Source of the DNA: Propionibacteriaceae bacterium
GTDB taxonomy: Bacteria > Actinomycetota > Actinomycetes > Propionibacteriales > Propionibacteriaceae
DNA length: 49,217 bases
Reading direction: 5' to 3'
Assembly (NCBI GenBank): GCA_025965155.1
Contig: JAOPXN010000074.1
Coordinates: forward strand, 1-49,217
The translations under genes and the position numbers were made by a program. How positions within the stretch are numbered: the first letter of the stretch is position 1; every line of letters begins with the position of its first letter. The notes under the pieces are model-generated. The model ran no database searches and had not been told where the DNA came from. It saw only the letters and a program-made list of their open reading frames with translations. Of the stretch, positions 7,202 to 15,708 are shown piece after piece.

Positions 7202-8161
7202 CTAGTGATCGTTGGAAGGCCGATCATGATGCAGATGGGTGACGTGCTCCGGTACGACAACCTCGATGGCGTTGCGCTGGACCCAGAACGTGACCGGAGT
7301 GATCGCCCGGATCTCGCCGTCCAGGTTGACCGGTTGCGGCTGGTCCGTGGAGATGGTCAGCGAGTGGGTGACCAGGTGCTGAACGTGCTCGTGTTCGATC
7401 AGCGTCCCGTCGCGAAGCAGCCGAGCCACGCTCAAGTGATCGCGCAGCCGGCCAGCCTTGATCGCATTCACGTCGAGCCGGGCGTCATCGATGCCGGCGT
7501 CGGGCGCAACCGTGGCGCCGCCGCCGAAGTGCCGCCCGTTGCCGACCGCGACCATGAGCAGGTCGCCGAGATCAAGTGGCTCCCGGTCGCCCTCGGGAAG
7601 CTCCAGCCGAGCCCGGAAGGGCCGGTGTCGTCGGTACGCAAGCAGCGCCGCCACGGGGTACGCGGCCGGTCCGAGGGCGCGCTTGAGGCCCGGTCGTAAT
7701 GCTTGGATGACCTCGACGGACAAGCCGAGGGACGCAACGTTGAGGAAGGCTGCCCCGTTGGCGCGACCGACGTCGATATCCACCACCTTGCCGGTCGACA
7801 AGACCGTGACGGCCGCCGCCAGATCCGGCGGCAGGTCCAGCGTGCGCGCGAAGTCGTTCGCAGTGCCTAGTGGCAGCACCCCGAGCACCGGCCGTCGGGC
7901 TGCCGGCAGGTCCGTCAGCACACCGGCAACCGCGCCGATCGTCCCATCACCCCCGCCGACCACGAGCAGCCTGCAGCCGGCCTCCACGGCGGCGGCCACC
8001 TCGTCGGGGAGGCGCGCCGGCTCCTGCACCAAGGTGGACCGCACAAGCTGGATGCCGGCGGTTTGGATCGCCTGCCTGGCCGGTTCGTAGCACCGGGCTC
8101 CCTTGCGGGAAGAGCCGTTCACGATGAGGGCGGCATTCTCGCGGAGTGGTGCACTGGTCAT
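7202..8161 (-). CDS. Diacylglycerol kinase family lipid kinase
   Basis: The protein has 319 residues from the ATG at 8161; a longer open frame upstream has no domain support. GGGDGT (69-74) is the nucleotide-binding motif of the DAGK/YegS/sphingosine kinase fold, with VLPLGTANDFARTLDLP following. The C-terminal beta domain carries VAVGNGRHFGGG and APDAGIDDARLDV, and it ends with NLDGEIRAITPVTFWV. It phosphorylates a lipid such as diacylglycerol at the membrane using ATP. The last residues are His/Asp-rich. It is alone on the minus strand, 92 bases downstream of the CopC-like gene. Confidence 0.92.
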   Translation of the reverse strand: MTSAPLRENAALIVNGSSRKGARCYEPARQAIQTAGIQLVRSTLVQEPARLPDEVAAAVEAGCRLLVVGGGDGTIGAVAGVLTDLPAARRPVLGVLPLGTANDFARTLDLPPDLAAAVTVLSTGKVVDIDVGRANGAAFLNVASLGLSVEVIQALRPGLKRALGPAAYPVAALLAYRRHRPFRARLELPEGDREPLDLGDLLMVAVGNGRHFGGGATVAPDAGIDDARLDVNAIKAGRLRDHLSVARLLRDGTLIEHEHVQHLVTHSLTISTDQPQPVNLDGEIRAITPVTFWVQRNAIEVVVPEHVTHLHHDRPSNDH

Positions 8162-8253
8162 GGAGCCCACCGTAGACGCGCTCGCTGTGCCGTTCCCGTG
8201 CGGAGCCTGTGACGAAACGACACGAGTCTGTGCGCGGCGATGTATCGGAGGTG

Positions 8254-8877
8254 TTAGCTGGCGGCCCGGCGCCTGCCGCGCTTGGCGAGAACGAACAGGG
8301 CAGCAACCACCGCCACCCCGGCCAGCAACCAACCCCAGGTGGGGATGCCGCCGCTGCCCGGTTGCTGATCTTGGTCTGAGGCCGACCCGGCAGGGTTCGG
8401 AGTCGAGCTGGCCCCTTGTCTGTCCCCCATTGCCGGTGCCTTCGCCCTGAAGGTGAACCGGCCCGAGATGGGGTGCCCGTCGGCGGAGGTGACCCGCCAC
8501 GTCACCGCATATTCTCCGGCCGGGATACCCGGTTGGAGAGCTTGGCTCACGGTCGTGTCGACGAGGCTGGCAGAGCCGGCCTGGACTTGCTGACCGGCGG
8601 AGTCGGTGACGACCAACGCGGTACCAAGAGCGAGGGCGGGTTCATCAAACGTCAGCGCGACAGCCGATGGCGCACGAGCAACGGTTGCGCCGTCGGTGGG
8701 AGTGGTGGAGACCAGCCCGTTGTGCGCGGCCGCAGGGCCGGCGGCCACCACCGAGGTGACCACCGCCCCCGCGATACTCGTCAGTGCCGCGAGGAAGATC
8801 GACACCAGCCGCTGCCGGCTCAGCCTCCTGACGCTCCGACGATCCCTCCCAGCGAGCTCGCTAGCTGTTGGCGCCAC
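8254..8877 (-). CDS. CopC-domain copper resistance protein
   Basis: The protein has 207 residues starting at a GTG. A signal peptide ends near PAAAHNGLV, so the mature chain begins at His52, the classic N-terminal Cu(II) ligand of CopC. The CopC beta-sandwich spans about 52-147 with TPTDGATV, VALTFDEP, TWRVTSADGHPISG (His of DGHP is a second ligand) and FTF. A linker of Ser/Gly/Gln leads to a C-terminal membrane helix, WGWLLAGVAVVAALFVL, then RRGRRR. It is therefore a membrane-anchored extracellular copper binder. Its start overlaps the YcnI-like gene end by 17 bases, so they are co-translated. Family is clear. Confidence 0.93.
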   Translation of the reverse strand: MAPTASELAGRDRRSVRRLSRQRLVSIFLAALTSIAGAVVTSVVAAGPAAAHNGLVSTTPTDGATVARAPSAVALTFDEPALALGTALVVTDSAGQQVQAGSASLVDTTVSQALQPGIPAGEYAVTWRVTSADGHPISGRFTFRAKAPAMGDRQGASSTPNPAGSASDQDQQPGSGGIPTWGWLLAGVAVVAALFVLAKRGRRRAAS

Positions 8878-9613
8878 GGCGCCGGCCTGTCACTGCGAGG
8901 GCGACAGCAACCAGGGCAGCGAGGAGTGCAGCCCCGCCGAGCCATCGGGCGGTCGTGTCGGACTGGCTGGCAGCGGTTGCCGGCGCCGTGTCAGCCGCCG
9001 GGCTGGCCGGCGCCTCGGACGGGTTGGCGCTGTGCCCATGCTCAGTTGCTACCGCCCCCACCTCGAGCTCCGGAGCTGGGTGTTCGGGTTCCTCACCGGA
9101 GGCGGGGGTGGGCTCGTCCCAGTTGACGACCGTGTCGTCGGAGTACGTCTGGGTGGCCGGTAACTGCAGCTTTCCTGATTCCGGCAGCGGCCCTACCGAG
9201 ATGGCGAACTCCTGATACTGCTTGGGGGCGATCTGGATGCCGCTCGCCGCCGCCCAGGTCACGGTGCGGGCGGCCTTCGTAATGGTCGTGCCCTCGAACT
9301 CGACCGGTTTGGGCAGCGGCGCCTCCTGGATGTTGACCTTCCACCCCGGCACCGGCTTGGCGCTGACATTGAGGAACGGCTTGTCCTGCGGCAGCTGGAC
9401 CGCGACCTTGACCGTACCGGCCGTCGAAGACTCGTTGGGTACTCGGAACGTCAGCTGGCTGAACGATCCTGGTTCGGTGCTGTCGGGTAGGACTCGGACG
9501 TGCGCCTGTGCTACTCCAGTGGTGAGCGAGACCAGGCCGGCGGCCAGCACGCCGACGGCGACTGAGCGGCACCGTGCCCGGTTTGAATAGGTAATCCGAC
9601 GTTGTGACGACAT
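8861..9613 (-). CDS. YcnI-like copper-binding membrane protein (DUF1775)
   Basis: The ATG at 9613 is preceded by AGGAG at 6 bases, giving 250 residues. The signal peptide ends AQA, leaving His38 (HVRVLPDSTEPGS) at the mature N-terminus; with Trp91 (PVPGWKV) this matches the monohistidine brace copper site described for YcnI. DEPTP, QTYSDDTVVNW and a long acidic/Pro/Ala linker follow. A C-terminal helix WLGGAALLAALVAVALAV ends in RRRGANS. It acts outside the membrane as a copper chaperone with the CopC-like product encoded just after it. Confidence 0.93.
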   Translation of the reverse strand: MSSQRRITYSNRARCRSVAVGVLAAGLVSLTTGVAQAHVRVLPDSTEPGSFSQLTFRVPNESSTAGTVKVAVQLPQDKPFLNVSAKPVPGWKVNIQEAPLPKPVEFEGTTITKAARTVTWAAASGIQIAPKQYQEFAISVGPLPESGKLQLPATQTYSDDTVVNWDEPTPASGEEPEHPAPELEVGAVATEHGHSANPSEAPASPAADTAPATAASQSDTTARWLGGAALLAALVAVALAVTGRRRGANS

Positions 9614-9740
9614 GAAATCTCCTGCATGAGCGTGAGGTCGCAGCCAGAGGCGACCAAGGAAGAAGGGTGGCCGACGCAGTACGCGTCGGGGTGCGGCTCG
9701 TTGCGGCAGCACCGAGCGACTCGCTTCTTACCAAGCGGGC
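9614..9740. other. Leader between the membrane gene and the YcnI-like gene, with hairpin
   Basis: A perfect 7-bp stem, CCGACGC (9671-9677) and GCGTCGG (9683-9689) around AGTAC, lies in the 127-base gap upstream of the YcnI-like gene. It could attenuate read-through between the two halves of the copper module or be part of a promoter leader. No known riboswitch is apparent. Confidence 0.4.
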
Positions 9741-10415
9741 TCAGGCAGCTGCGAATACGGGGGCCGGCGGCCCGCGGGGCGACGCGGTGTCCCAGGTAGG
9801 TGGCAGGTACAGCGGTGCGAGCGGCCCGACCGACAGCACGCGGAACGCGGCGGCTGGCCATAGTGCCGCCGGCGGCAGGCTTGCTCGGACGATCTGGTCG
9901 GCGAGCTGCCACAGCAGAGCCTCACCGCGGGCAAGGATCCAGGCGGTCACTACCGTCGCCAGCACGTGTCCGCCGACCATAGGCAACCAGGTCGCATGCA
10001 CCAGCGTGTCGGTAGCGCCCGCCACGAAGTCGGTGTGGCAGACCATGGCTCTGGCCATCCCGACATGGTCGGCCATTCCGACCTGGTGCGCGGCGGCTAC
10101 GGTCCCAGGCACGCACCCGACGTCCCCACCGGCCAACGCGGACTGCCCCCCAGCGGCTAACAGATAGTGCAGTACCAGCTGCTCGCCGCCCAGCACTGCC
10201 AGCAGGCCCGGCAGTCGACACTGGCGCGCGGTGGCCACGATGGCGACCATCCCGACTAACACGGTGAGGACAGCGATGGGTCCGATACCCGGAAGCAGGC
10301 CACCGCTGGCGACGTGGGCCGCGCAGGCAAGCACCATTGAGCTGCCGCCAAGGACGACGACCCGCACGACGCGCTGCAATCCCGAGGTTGGCAGCTGTTG
10401 GCCTGAAGCGGTCAC
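9741..10415 (-). CDS. Multi-helix membrane protein of the copper module
   Basis: The GTG at 10415 overlaps the stop of the CopD-CtaG gene by 4 bases (GTGA), giving 224 residues; a longer upstream frame has no support. Hydrophobic helices include VVVLGGSSMVLACAAHVA, IAVLTVLVGMVAIV, LLAVLGGEQLVLHYLLA and GGHVLATVVTAWILARGEALLWQLADQIV. A central loop carries His and Met (VGMADHVGMARAMVCH). The tail AWILARGEALLWQLA is typical of small membrane proteins found in actinobacterial copper clusters. No named family is certain; a role in copper handling is inferred from position. Confidence 0.8.
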   Translation of the reverse strand: MTASGQQLPTSGLQRVVRVVVLGGSSMVLACAAHVASGGLLPGIGPIAVLTVLVGMVAIVATARQCRLPGLLAVLGGEQLVLHYLLAAGGQSALAGGDVGCVPGTVAAAHQVGMADHVGMARAMVCHTDFVAGATDTLVHATWLPMVGGHVLATVVTAWILARGEALLWQLADQIVRASLPPAALWPAAAFRVLSVGPLAPLYLPPTWDTASPRGPPAPVFAAA

Positions 10416-12457
10416 CGGTGCTGCACCGTGCCCGCCAGCACGCCGCTGTGAGCGCGCCGAGTCGCTACGGCGATGCCCAGTACGAGCAGCGGAAGGAATC
10501 CGGCCGCGGCGGCGATCTTGCCGCCGGCCTGCTGGTCGTGCAACAGCGAAGCCTGGTCCACCAGGCCGAGCTGCGCCCACCAGTCGATCGCCAGCACGGT
10601 CTCCGAGCCCATCAAGGTGAACCCGAACGCAGCGAAGAACAAGCCGGTCAGACCCAACAACAACAGCCGGAGTCGCGGCGTGCCGGGGCGACTCGCCGGT
10701 CCCCGGTCAACTCCGAGGAAGGCCCACATGGACAGGTATCCGGTGAGCAGGAAGAGCGCCGTCATCAGCACGTGTCCCGTGTGGGTGAACATCGAGAACG
10801 TGAATGCGCCCGTGTAGTAGTAGGAGGCGACAAGAGTTCCGATGATCAACTGGGCAGCCACGATGGGGTCGCCCAGCACCCGTAGCGGCCTCGAATGCAG
10901 CACCGTCAGCAGCGTCTCACGCACCCCGACACTTCCGTCGGGTCGTGGCGCGATGCTCCGCAGGGCCAGCTTGATCGGCTCCGCCGGGACAAGCAGCAGT
11001 GGCACGACGATCATCAGGCCCAGGTGCTGCAGCATGTGTCCGCTGAAGCTAACCCGCCCGTACACCGCAGGACCGCCGCTGGTGAGGAAGACGAGCGCCA
11101 GGCACCCGGCAACCCAGGACACCGTCCGCAGCGGTGCCCATGATTCACCCCGCCGCCGTAGCCGAAGAGCGGCCAGGAGATACCAGCCCAGCGCAGCGGC
11201 GGCGACCGAAAGCCACAGCAGGTCAACATGGGACTTCGTCAGGTAGGTCACTGCAGTCATCGGTGGCGGGACCGGGAACCCAAGCAATGCTTCGCCGCCG
11301 TGCTGAACAACGTGCTCCCCGAGCGGCGGTGCGCTTCGAGACAGCGCTACCGCCAACCCCATGGTCGCGCCCATCACGAGCAGTTCGACCCCGGCCAGTC
11401 GCAGGAACGCGCGTCGCCCTCCGCTACCGTCGAGCCGGGGAATCACTGCGGTGCGGTGCCGCCAGCCAGCCAACCCGAGCAGGCCCAGTGCGGCGATCTT
11501 GCCGAGCACCAGAAGCCCGTACACGCTCGTCAGCGCGCTGAGCGACCCCAGCCGCAGCCACGCGTTGACCAGCCCCGACAGCGTTACCAGGACGAAGCAC
11601 CAGCCTGCCAAGGTGGAGTATCGGCGGACGACCGCCGGCAGCTGGGATCCCAAGGTGCGGGCCATCAACAAGAGCGCGCCCAGACCGCCCACCCACACCG
11701 CTACACCGATCAGGTGCAGTGCCAGGCTGCTGACCGAGTTCTGGTGATCGGTGGAGCCCGAGGCATGACCGGTCAAGGCCAACGGCAGCAACGCCAACAG
11801 CGCCAGCCCTGCGGCCCACGCTGCCGTGACAACCCGAGAGGACATGGTTGTGACGGCGGCAACGACGATGACCAACAGCACGCTGACCCACAGTGCCCGG
11901 CCCAGATCCACTGTCGAAGCGAAGCTCGCCAACACCTCGAGGAATCCGGCGGAGCGTACGGACACACCGGCGATATCGGCCACGGTGAACACCAGTACTG
12001 CTACCGCCGACATCAACCAGGCGCCGGCGCTGACCGAGGCCGCTCGCACCATGGCCAACCGGACACCGGCCAGCCTGGTCGGCGCCGTCCTCGGTTCGGG
12101 GGCAACCGCCCACACTGCGAGTACCAACAGTCCAACGGTCAGCGACGCAGTCAGGTCGTGCACCGTACGGGCCACCGGCAGTCCGAACCGCACCAGCGGA
12201 TCCGGCCCCGGCAGGCCGGGAGGAGGTGCGGCCAGCTCACCGGTACCTGCCAAGATCCCGACTACCACGACCACAGCCGCTGCCACCATGCCGGCGAAAA
12301 GGCCGACCAGCCGAGCCTTGGCCTGACCTGCGCCGACCTGTCTCGGCGAGCCAGGAGGTCCGATCGGATTCTGGCGTAACAGCCTGGATGCTGCCGGCGT
12401 TGCCACAGCGGCCGCGGCCACATCCTCGCCAATACCAACGCGTAGCGTTTCACTCAT
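10412..12457 (-). CDS. CopD-CtaG fusion: copper import/oxidase assembly membrane protein
   Basis: The ATG at 12457 follows GGGGGGA and gives 681 residues. The N-terminal half (about 40-390) is a CopD-type domain with eight or so helices; LALHLIGVAVWVGGLGALLLMART is its signature. The C-terminal half (about 405-660) is a caa3_CtaG domain with SHVDLLWLSVAAAALGWY, FSGHMLQHLGLMIVVPLLL and a TGHVLMTALFLLTGY helix. Such fusions are known in actinobacteria and are taken to move copper across the membrane for periplasmic-side cuproenzymes. It leads an operon with the small membrane protein (4-base overlap), YcnI-like and CopC-like genes. A palindrome upstream may be the copper operator. Confidence 0.93.
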   Translation of the reverse strand: MSETLRVGIGEDVAAAAVATPAASRLLRQNPIGPPGSPRQVGAGQAKARLVGLFAGMVAAAVVVVVGILAGTGELAAPPPGLPGPDPLVRFGLPVARTVHDLTASLTVGLLVLAVWAVAPEPRTAPTRLAGVRLAMVRAASVSAGAWLMSAVAVLVFTVADIAGVSVRSAGFLEVLASFASTVDLGRALWVSVLLVIVVAAVTTMSSRVVTAAWAAGLALLALLPLALTGHASGSTDHQNSVSSLALHLIGVAVWVGGLGALLLMARTLGSQLPAVVRRYSTLAGWCFVLVTLSGLVNAWLRLGSLSALTSVYGLLVLGKIAALGLLGLAGWRHRTAVIPRLDGSGGRRAFLRLAGVELLVMGATMGLAVALSRSAPPLGEHVVQHGGEALLGFPVPPPMTAVTYLTKSHVDLLWLSVAAAALGWYLLAALRLRRRGESWAPLRTVSWVAGCLALVFLTSGGPAVYGRVSFSGHMLQHLGLMIVVPLLLVPAEPIKLALRSIAPRPDGSVGVRETLLTVLHSRPLRVLGDPIVAAQLIIGTLVASYYYTGAFTFSMFTHTGHVLMTALFLLTGYLSMWAFLGVDRGPASRPGTPRLRLLLLGLTGLFFAAFGFTLMGSETVLAIDWWAQLGLVDQASLLHDQQAGGKIAAAAGFLPLLVLGIAVATRRAHSGVLAGTVQHR

Positions 12458-12484
12458 GAGTCCCCCCGGAGCTACATAATTGCG

Positions 12485-12498
12485 CCCCAGCCTAGGGG
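12485..12498. promoter_or_regulatory. CCCC-N6-GGGG palindrome upstream of the copper module
   Basis: On the minus strand it reads TTCCCCTAGGCTGGGGCG, 28-41 bases upstream of the CopD-CtaG start. The paired C and G tracts recall operators of the CsoR copper repressor, although the spacer is six bases. A second CCTAGGGA lies at 12525-12532. No csoR gene is in the window. TATGTA, between this site and the start, could be a -10. Confidence 0.35.
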
Positions 12499-12538
12499 AA
12501 CCGCACGGTGGCTCACAGACCTTTCCTAGGGAGGCCAT

Positions 12539-12557
12539 GACCCCCAAAGGAGGGGTC
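12539..12557. terminator. Hairpin after the EF-G-like gene
   Basis: GACCCC (12539-12544) and GGGGTC (12552-12557) flank CAAAGGA, 24 bases beyond the EF-G-like stop on the minus strand. There is no clear U-tract on the minus side, so it is a GC-rich stem of uncertain strength. It separates the EF-G-like gene from the copper operon. Confidence 0.45.
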
Positions 12558-12580
12558 TTTGAAGCCCTCTGTACCTCCGG

Positions 12581-14677
12581 TCAGGCCTCGATGACGTCCC
12601 GCGCCAACGCGGTCGGCAGATAGTCGTACCGGACAAACGAGCGAGTGAAGGTGCCGGTCCCGTGCGAGACGGAGCGCAGGTCGATCGGGTACCGGGACAG
12701 CTCATGCGCCGGAACCTCGGCATGGATGACGGCGTGACCCGGCAACTGCGACGTTTCGGTGCCGTGCACCTGACCGCGGCGGCCTCTCAGATCGGCGAGC
12801 ACCGACCCGACCCAGTCGTCTGCAACGGTGATGTCGATCGCGTCAATCGGCTCGAGGATGGCGACGGTGGTCGCGTTGGCTGCCTCACGGACGGCCATGG
12901 CGCCGGCCGTCTGGAACGCCATGTCCGACGAGTCCACTGAATGCGCCTTGCCGTCCACCAGGGTGACCCGGACATCGACCATCGGGTAGCCGGCCAGCAC
13001 ACCCTTCTCCAGCTGTGTGCGGACGCCCTTCTCCACCGACGCGATGAAGTGCCGGGGCACCGCGCCACCCACCACGCGCTGGCCGAACTCGATGCCGGCG
13101 CCCCGCTCCAGCGGTTCGATCTCGACCCGGCACACCGCGTACTGACCGTGCCCTCCGGACTGCTTGACCAGGCGACCCTGCGCCGCCGTCGGCCGGACGA
13201 AGGTCTCCCGAAAGGAGGTTCGCAGTGGCTCAACCTGCACCTGGACGTGCCAGGCCTCCTGCAGCGTGCTGAGCAGCTTGTCGACGTGCGCCGGACCCAT
13301 TGCCCACAGGACGACCTGATGGGTCTCGGCGTTGTGTTCGAGGCGCATCGTTACGTCTTCTGCCACCAGGCGTTGCAGCGCGGACGCGAGTTTCTCCTCC
13401 TCGCCTCGCGCGGTGGCGTGGATGGCCACCGGCAGCAGCGGCTCGGGCAGCACCCAGGGCTCCACCAGGGCTGGCCGCGCCCGGCTCGACAGGGTGTCCG
13501 AGGTCTCGGCGGCGGTCATTTTGGACACCAGCACAAGATCGCCGGCGACGGCCTGCGGCTTCGGACGAGTCTCGTCGCCGAGCGGCGAGGACAGCGGCCC
13601 GGCCCGATCGTCATCGCTGTCGTGGTCGGCGTGGCCGTCGACCTTGCGGTCGGCGAAGCGCGGGAGGTGACCGGACACATGCAGCGGCGTGTCCGGACGC
13701 AGGGTGCCCGAGAAGACCCGGACCAGCGAGAGCCGGCCCACGAACGGGTCGCTCGTTGTCCGCACCACCTCGGCGACCAGAGGTCCCTCGGGGTCGCAGC
13801 TCAGCTTGCCGAAGGGCTTCCCAGTGGTCGTGTACACGGTCGGCATGGGCGCTGCCGCGGGGGATGGGAACCCCTCCTCGAACAGGTCGTACAGCGATTC
13901 CACGCCCATCCCGGACGGGGCATGCGTTGGCACAACCGGAAAGAACCGGGCAGTGGCGATCGCCGCCCGCAGATCACCGATCACCGTCTCAAGCTCCACC
14001 TCCTCACCACTGAGATGACGATCCAGTAGGACCTCGTCTTCGGACTCCTCGATGATCGACTCCATCAAGGCGGCCCGGCGCTCCTCGATCAAGGCTTCCT
14101 CGTCGGCGTCGACCTCCCGGCTCGAAGGCTCACCGAGCTGGTCTTCCAGCACGGTGCGCCGCAGCAGGTTGATCACGCCCTTGACACTGCCGTCGACTAG
14201 CAACGGCACTTGCAGCGGCTGCGCATCGCCGAAGGTTTGCCGGCACCGCTCGACGGTTTGATCGAAGTCGCCGCGGGCGTGCTCCAGCCTGGTCACCGCC
14301 ACGGCCCGCGGCATACCGATCGCCGCGCACTCCTGCCACAGCAGCCGGGTCGCCTCATCAATTGCGTCATTGGCGGGCAGCACGAACAAGACCGCGTCGG
14401 CTGCCCGAAGACCGGCCCGTACCTCGCCGACGAAGTCGTGGTTTCCCGGAGTGTCGAGCAGGTTCACCCGCACCCCGCCGCTGGTCACTGACGCCACCCC
14501 CAGCGACTGCGATGACCGGGGCTCGCCGCGGAATTGCCGACCGGGCGTGCGCGCCGCGATCAGCCGTTCGAAAAGTGTGGTCTTGCCAGCCCCCGAGGGT
14601 CCGACGAGGACGACGTTGCGAATCTGCTCCGGCGACAGAGGTCGCTCAAGGCCGGCTGTCCCGGCACCGCTAGCCAT
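12581..14677 (-). CDS. Elongation factor G-like protein (EF-G2 type)
   Basis: The 698-residue protein has the EF-G domain order: G domain (1-270), domain II (about 290-400), then domains III to V with LRTSFRETFVRP, GRLVKQSGGHGQYAVCRVEIEPL, HSVDSSDMAFQTAGAMAVREA and LRGRRGQVHGTE. The P-loop is GPSGAGKT (26-33) and switch II is DTPGNHDF (75-82; EF-G has DTPGHVDF). The guanine motif NKxD is replaced by TRLE (129-132). It belongs to the actinobacterial EF-G2 class, whose function is not settled; full translocation activity should not be assumed. It is divergent from the SDR gene at 14805. Confidence 0.88.
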   Translation of the reverse strand: MASGAGTAGLERPLSPEQIRNVVLVGPSGAGKTTLFERLIAARTPGRQFRGEPRSSQSLGVASVTSGGVRVNLLDTPGNHDFVGEVRAGLRAADAVLFVLPANDAIDEATRLLWQECAAIGMPRAVAVTRLEHARGDFDQTVERCRQTFGDAQPLQVPLLVDGSVKGVINLLRRTVLEDQLGEPSSREVDADEEALIEERRAALMESIIEESEDEVLLDRHLSGEEVELETVIGDLRAAIATARFFPVVPTHAPSGMGVESLYDLFEEGFPSPAAAPMPTVYTTTGKPFGKLSCDPEGPLVAEVVRTTSDPFVGRLSLVRVFSGTLRPDTPLHVSGHLPRFADRKVDGHADHDSDDDRAGPLSSPLGDETRPKPQAVAGDLVLVSKMTAAETSDTLSSRARPALVEPWVLPEPLLPVAIHATARGEEEKLASALQRLVAEDVTMRLEHNAETHQVVLWAMGPAHVDKLLSTLQEAWHVQVQVEPLRTSFRETFVRPTAAQGRLVKQSGGHGQYAVCRVEIEPLERGAGIEFGQRVVGGAVPRHFIASVEKGVRTQLEKGVLAGYPMVDVRVTLVDGKAHSVDSSDMAFQTAGAMAVREAANATTVAILEPIDAIDITVADDWVGSVLADLRGRRGQVHGTETSQLPGHAVIHAEVPAHELSRYPIDLRSVSHGTGTFTRSFVRYDYLPTALARDVIEA

Positions 14678-14804
14678 CCCTCACCATTGCGCCCGAAGCA
14701 TCATTAGCACAAGAGTCAAGCTCAAACCGAACGCACTGCGACCGCGGCTCTGTCAGTTCTCCGACCCCTGATCGCATCACGACCAAGACAAGAAGGTGCA
14801 TGCT

Positions 14805-15572
14805 GTGAGCAACCCGAACTTCCGCCTGGACCAGCGAACCGCCCTGGTGACCGGTGCCGCCAGCGGCATCGGCCGCCGGATCGCCACCGGGCTCGCAGCA
14901 GCCGGAGCCAGCGTGGCCTGCCTCGACCTTCCCAGTGCAGGGCTCGAGGAGGTCGTGGACGAGATCGAACGGATCGGCAGACGCGCCCTCGCTGTTCCCG
15001 GTGATGTCACCGACAGCGCGGACCTCAGCGCGGCAGTGCAGCGCACGGAGGCCGAACTAGGCCCACTGCGCCTTGCGGTGAACAGTGCCGGGATAGCGAA
15101 CGCGGCGGCCGCCGAGGAGATGGAGGTGACGCAATGGCAACGCGTCATCGACATCAATCTCACTGGCGTCTTCCTCTCCTGCCAAGCGGAAGCCCGCGCG
15201 ATGCTGGACCATCGGAACGGCTCCATCGTGAACATCGCGTCGATGTCCGGGTCGATCGTGAACCGAGACCTCATGCAGGCGCATTACAACGCATCCAAGG
15301 CGGCCGTCATCCACCTCACCAAGAGTCTGGCCATGGAGTGGGCCCGACGCGGTGTCCGGGTCAACTCCATCAGCCCGGGGTACACCGCCACGCCCATGAA
15401 CCGCCGACCCGAGGTTGCAGACCAGGTGGCGAAGTTCGAGTCCGATACTCCCCTCGGCCGGATGGCCACGGTGGACGAGCTCGTCGGCCCAGCGATCTTC
15501 CTGCTGAGCGACGCCGCCAGCTTCTGTACCGGAGTCGATCTTGTCGTCGATGGCGGTTTCACCTGTTGGTGA
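14805..15572 (+). CDS. SDR family oxidoreductase (sugar/polyol dehydrogenase-like)
   Basis: The GTG at 14805 is 8 bases past AGAAGG and starts MSNPNFRLDQRTALVTG, the normal N-terminus, so it is preferred over GTG at 14796. The protein has 255 residues with TGAASGIG (16-23), Asp41 after the second strand (NAD preference), NSAGIAN, Ser146, and Tyr161/Lys165 in YNASK. The ending FCTGVDLVVDGGFTCW is standard. SISPGYTATPMN and the MSGSIVNRD loop resemble D-arabinitol/mannitol 2-dehydrogenase-type members. It is a cytoplasmic single gene; the exact substrate is not determined. Confidence 0.9.
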   Translation: MSNPNFRLDQRTALVTGAASGIGRRIATGLAAAGASVACLDLPSAGLEEVVDEIERIGRRALAVPGDVTDSADLSAAVQRTEAELGPLRLAVNSAGIANAAAAEEMEVTQWQRVIDINLTGVFLSCQAEARAMLDHRNGSIVNIASMSGSIVNRDLMQAHYNASKAAVIHLTKSLAMEWARRGVRVNSISPGYTATPMNRRPEVADQVAKFESDTPLGRMATVDELVGPAIFLLSDAASFCTGVDLVVDGGFTCW

Positions 15573-15708
15573 TGTTGAGGCCCCGCTGAAAATGCTCCAC
15601 GACTGGCGCCAGCCGGCCCAGAAAAGCCTTCAGCGTCACCGGTGGTAGCAGGTTGTCAGCGGGTCGGCGTGTTGTCCCAGAACCTGCTCTTCAGGCAAGC
15701 TGGGCGCC

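Noticed and set aside
11228-12379. Long open frame on the plus strand across the CopD-CtaG gene
   Set aside because: It is the mirror of a well-supported membrane protein; its product is Gln/Arg/His-rich with no family resemblance and no ribosome site. High GC keeps the antisense frame open.
12941-14029. Plus-strand open frames opposite the EF-G-like gene
   Set aside because: Compositional mirrors of a conserved translation-factor gene; no ribosome site.
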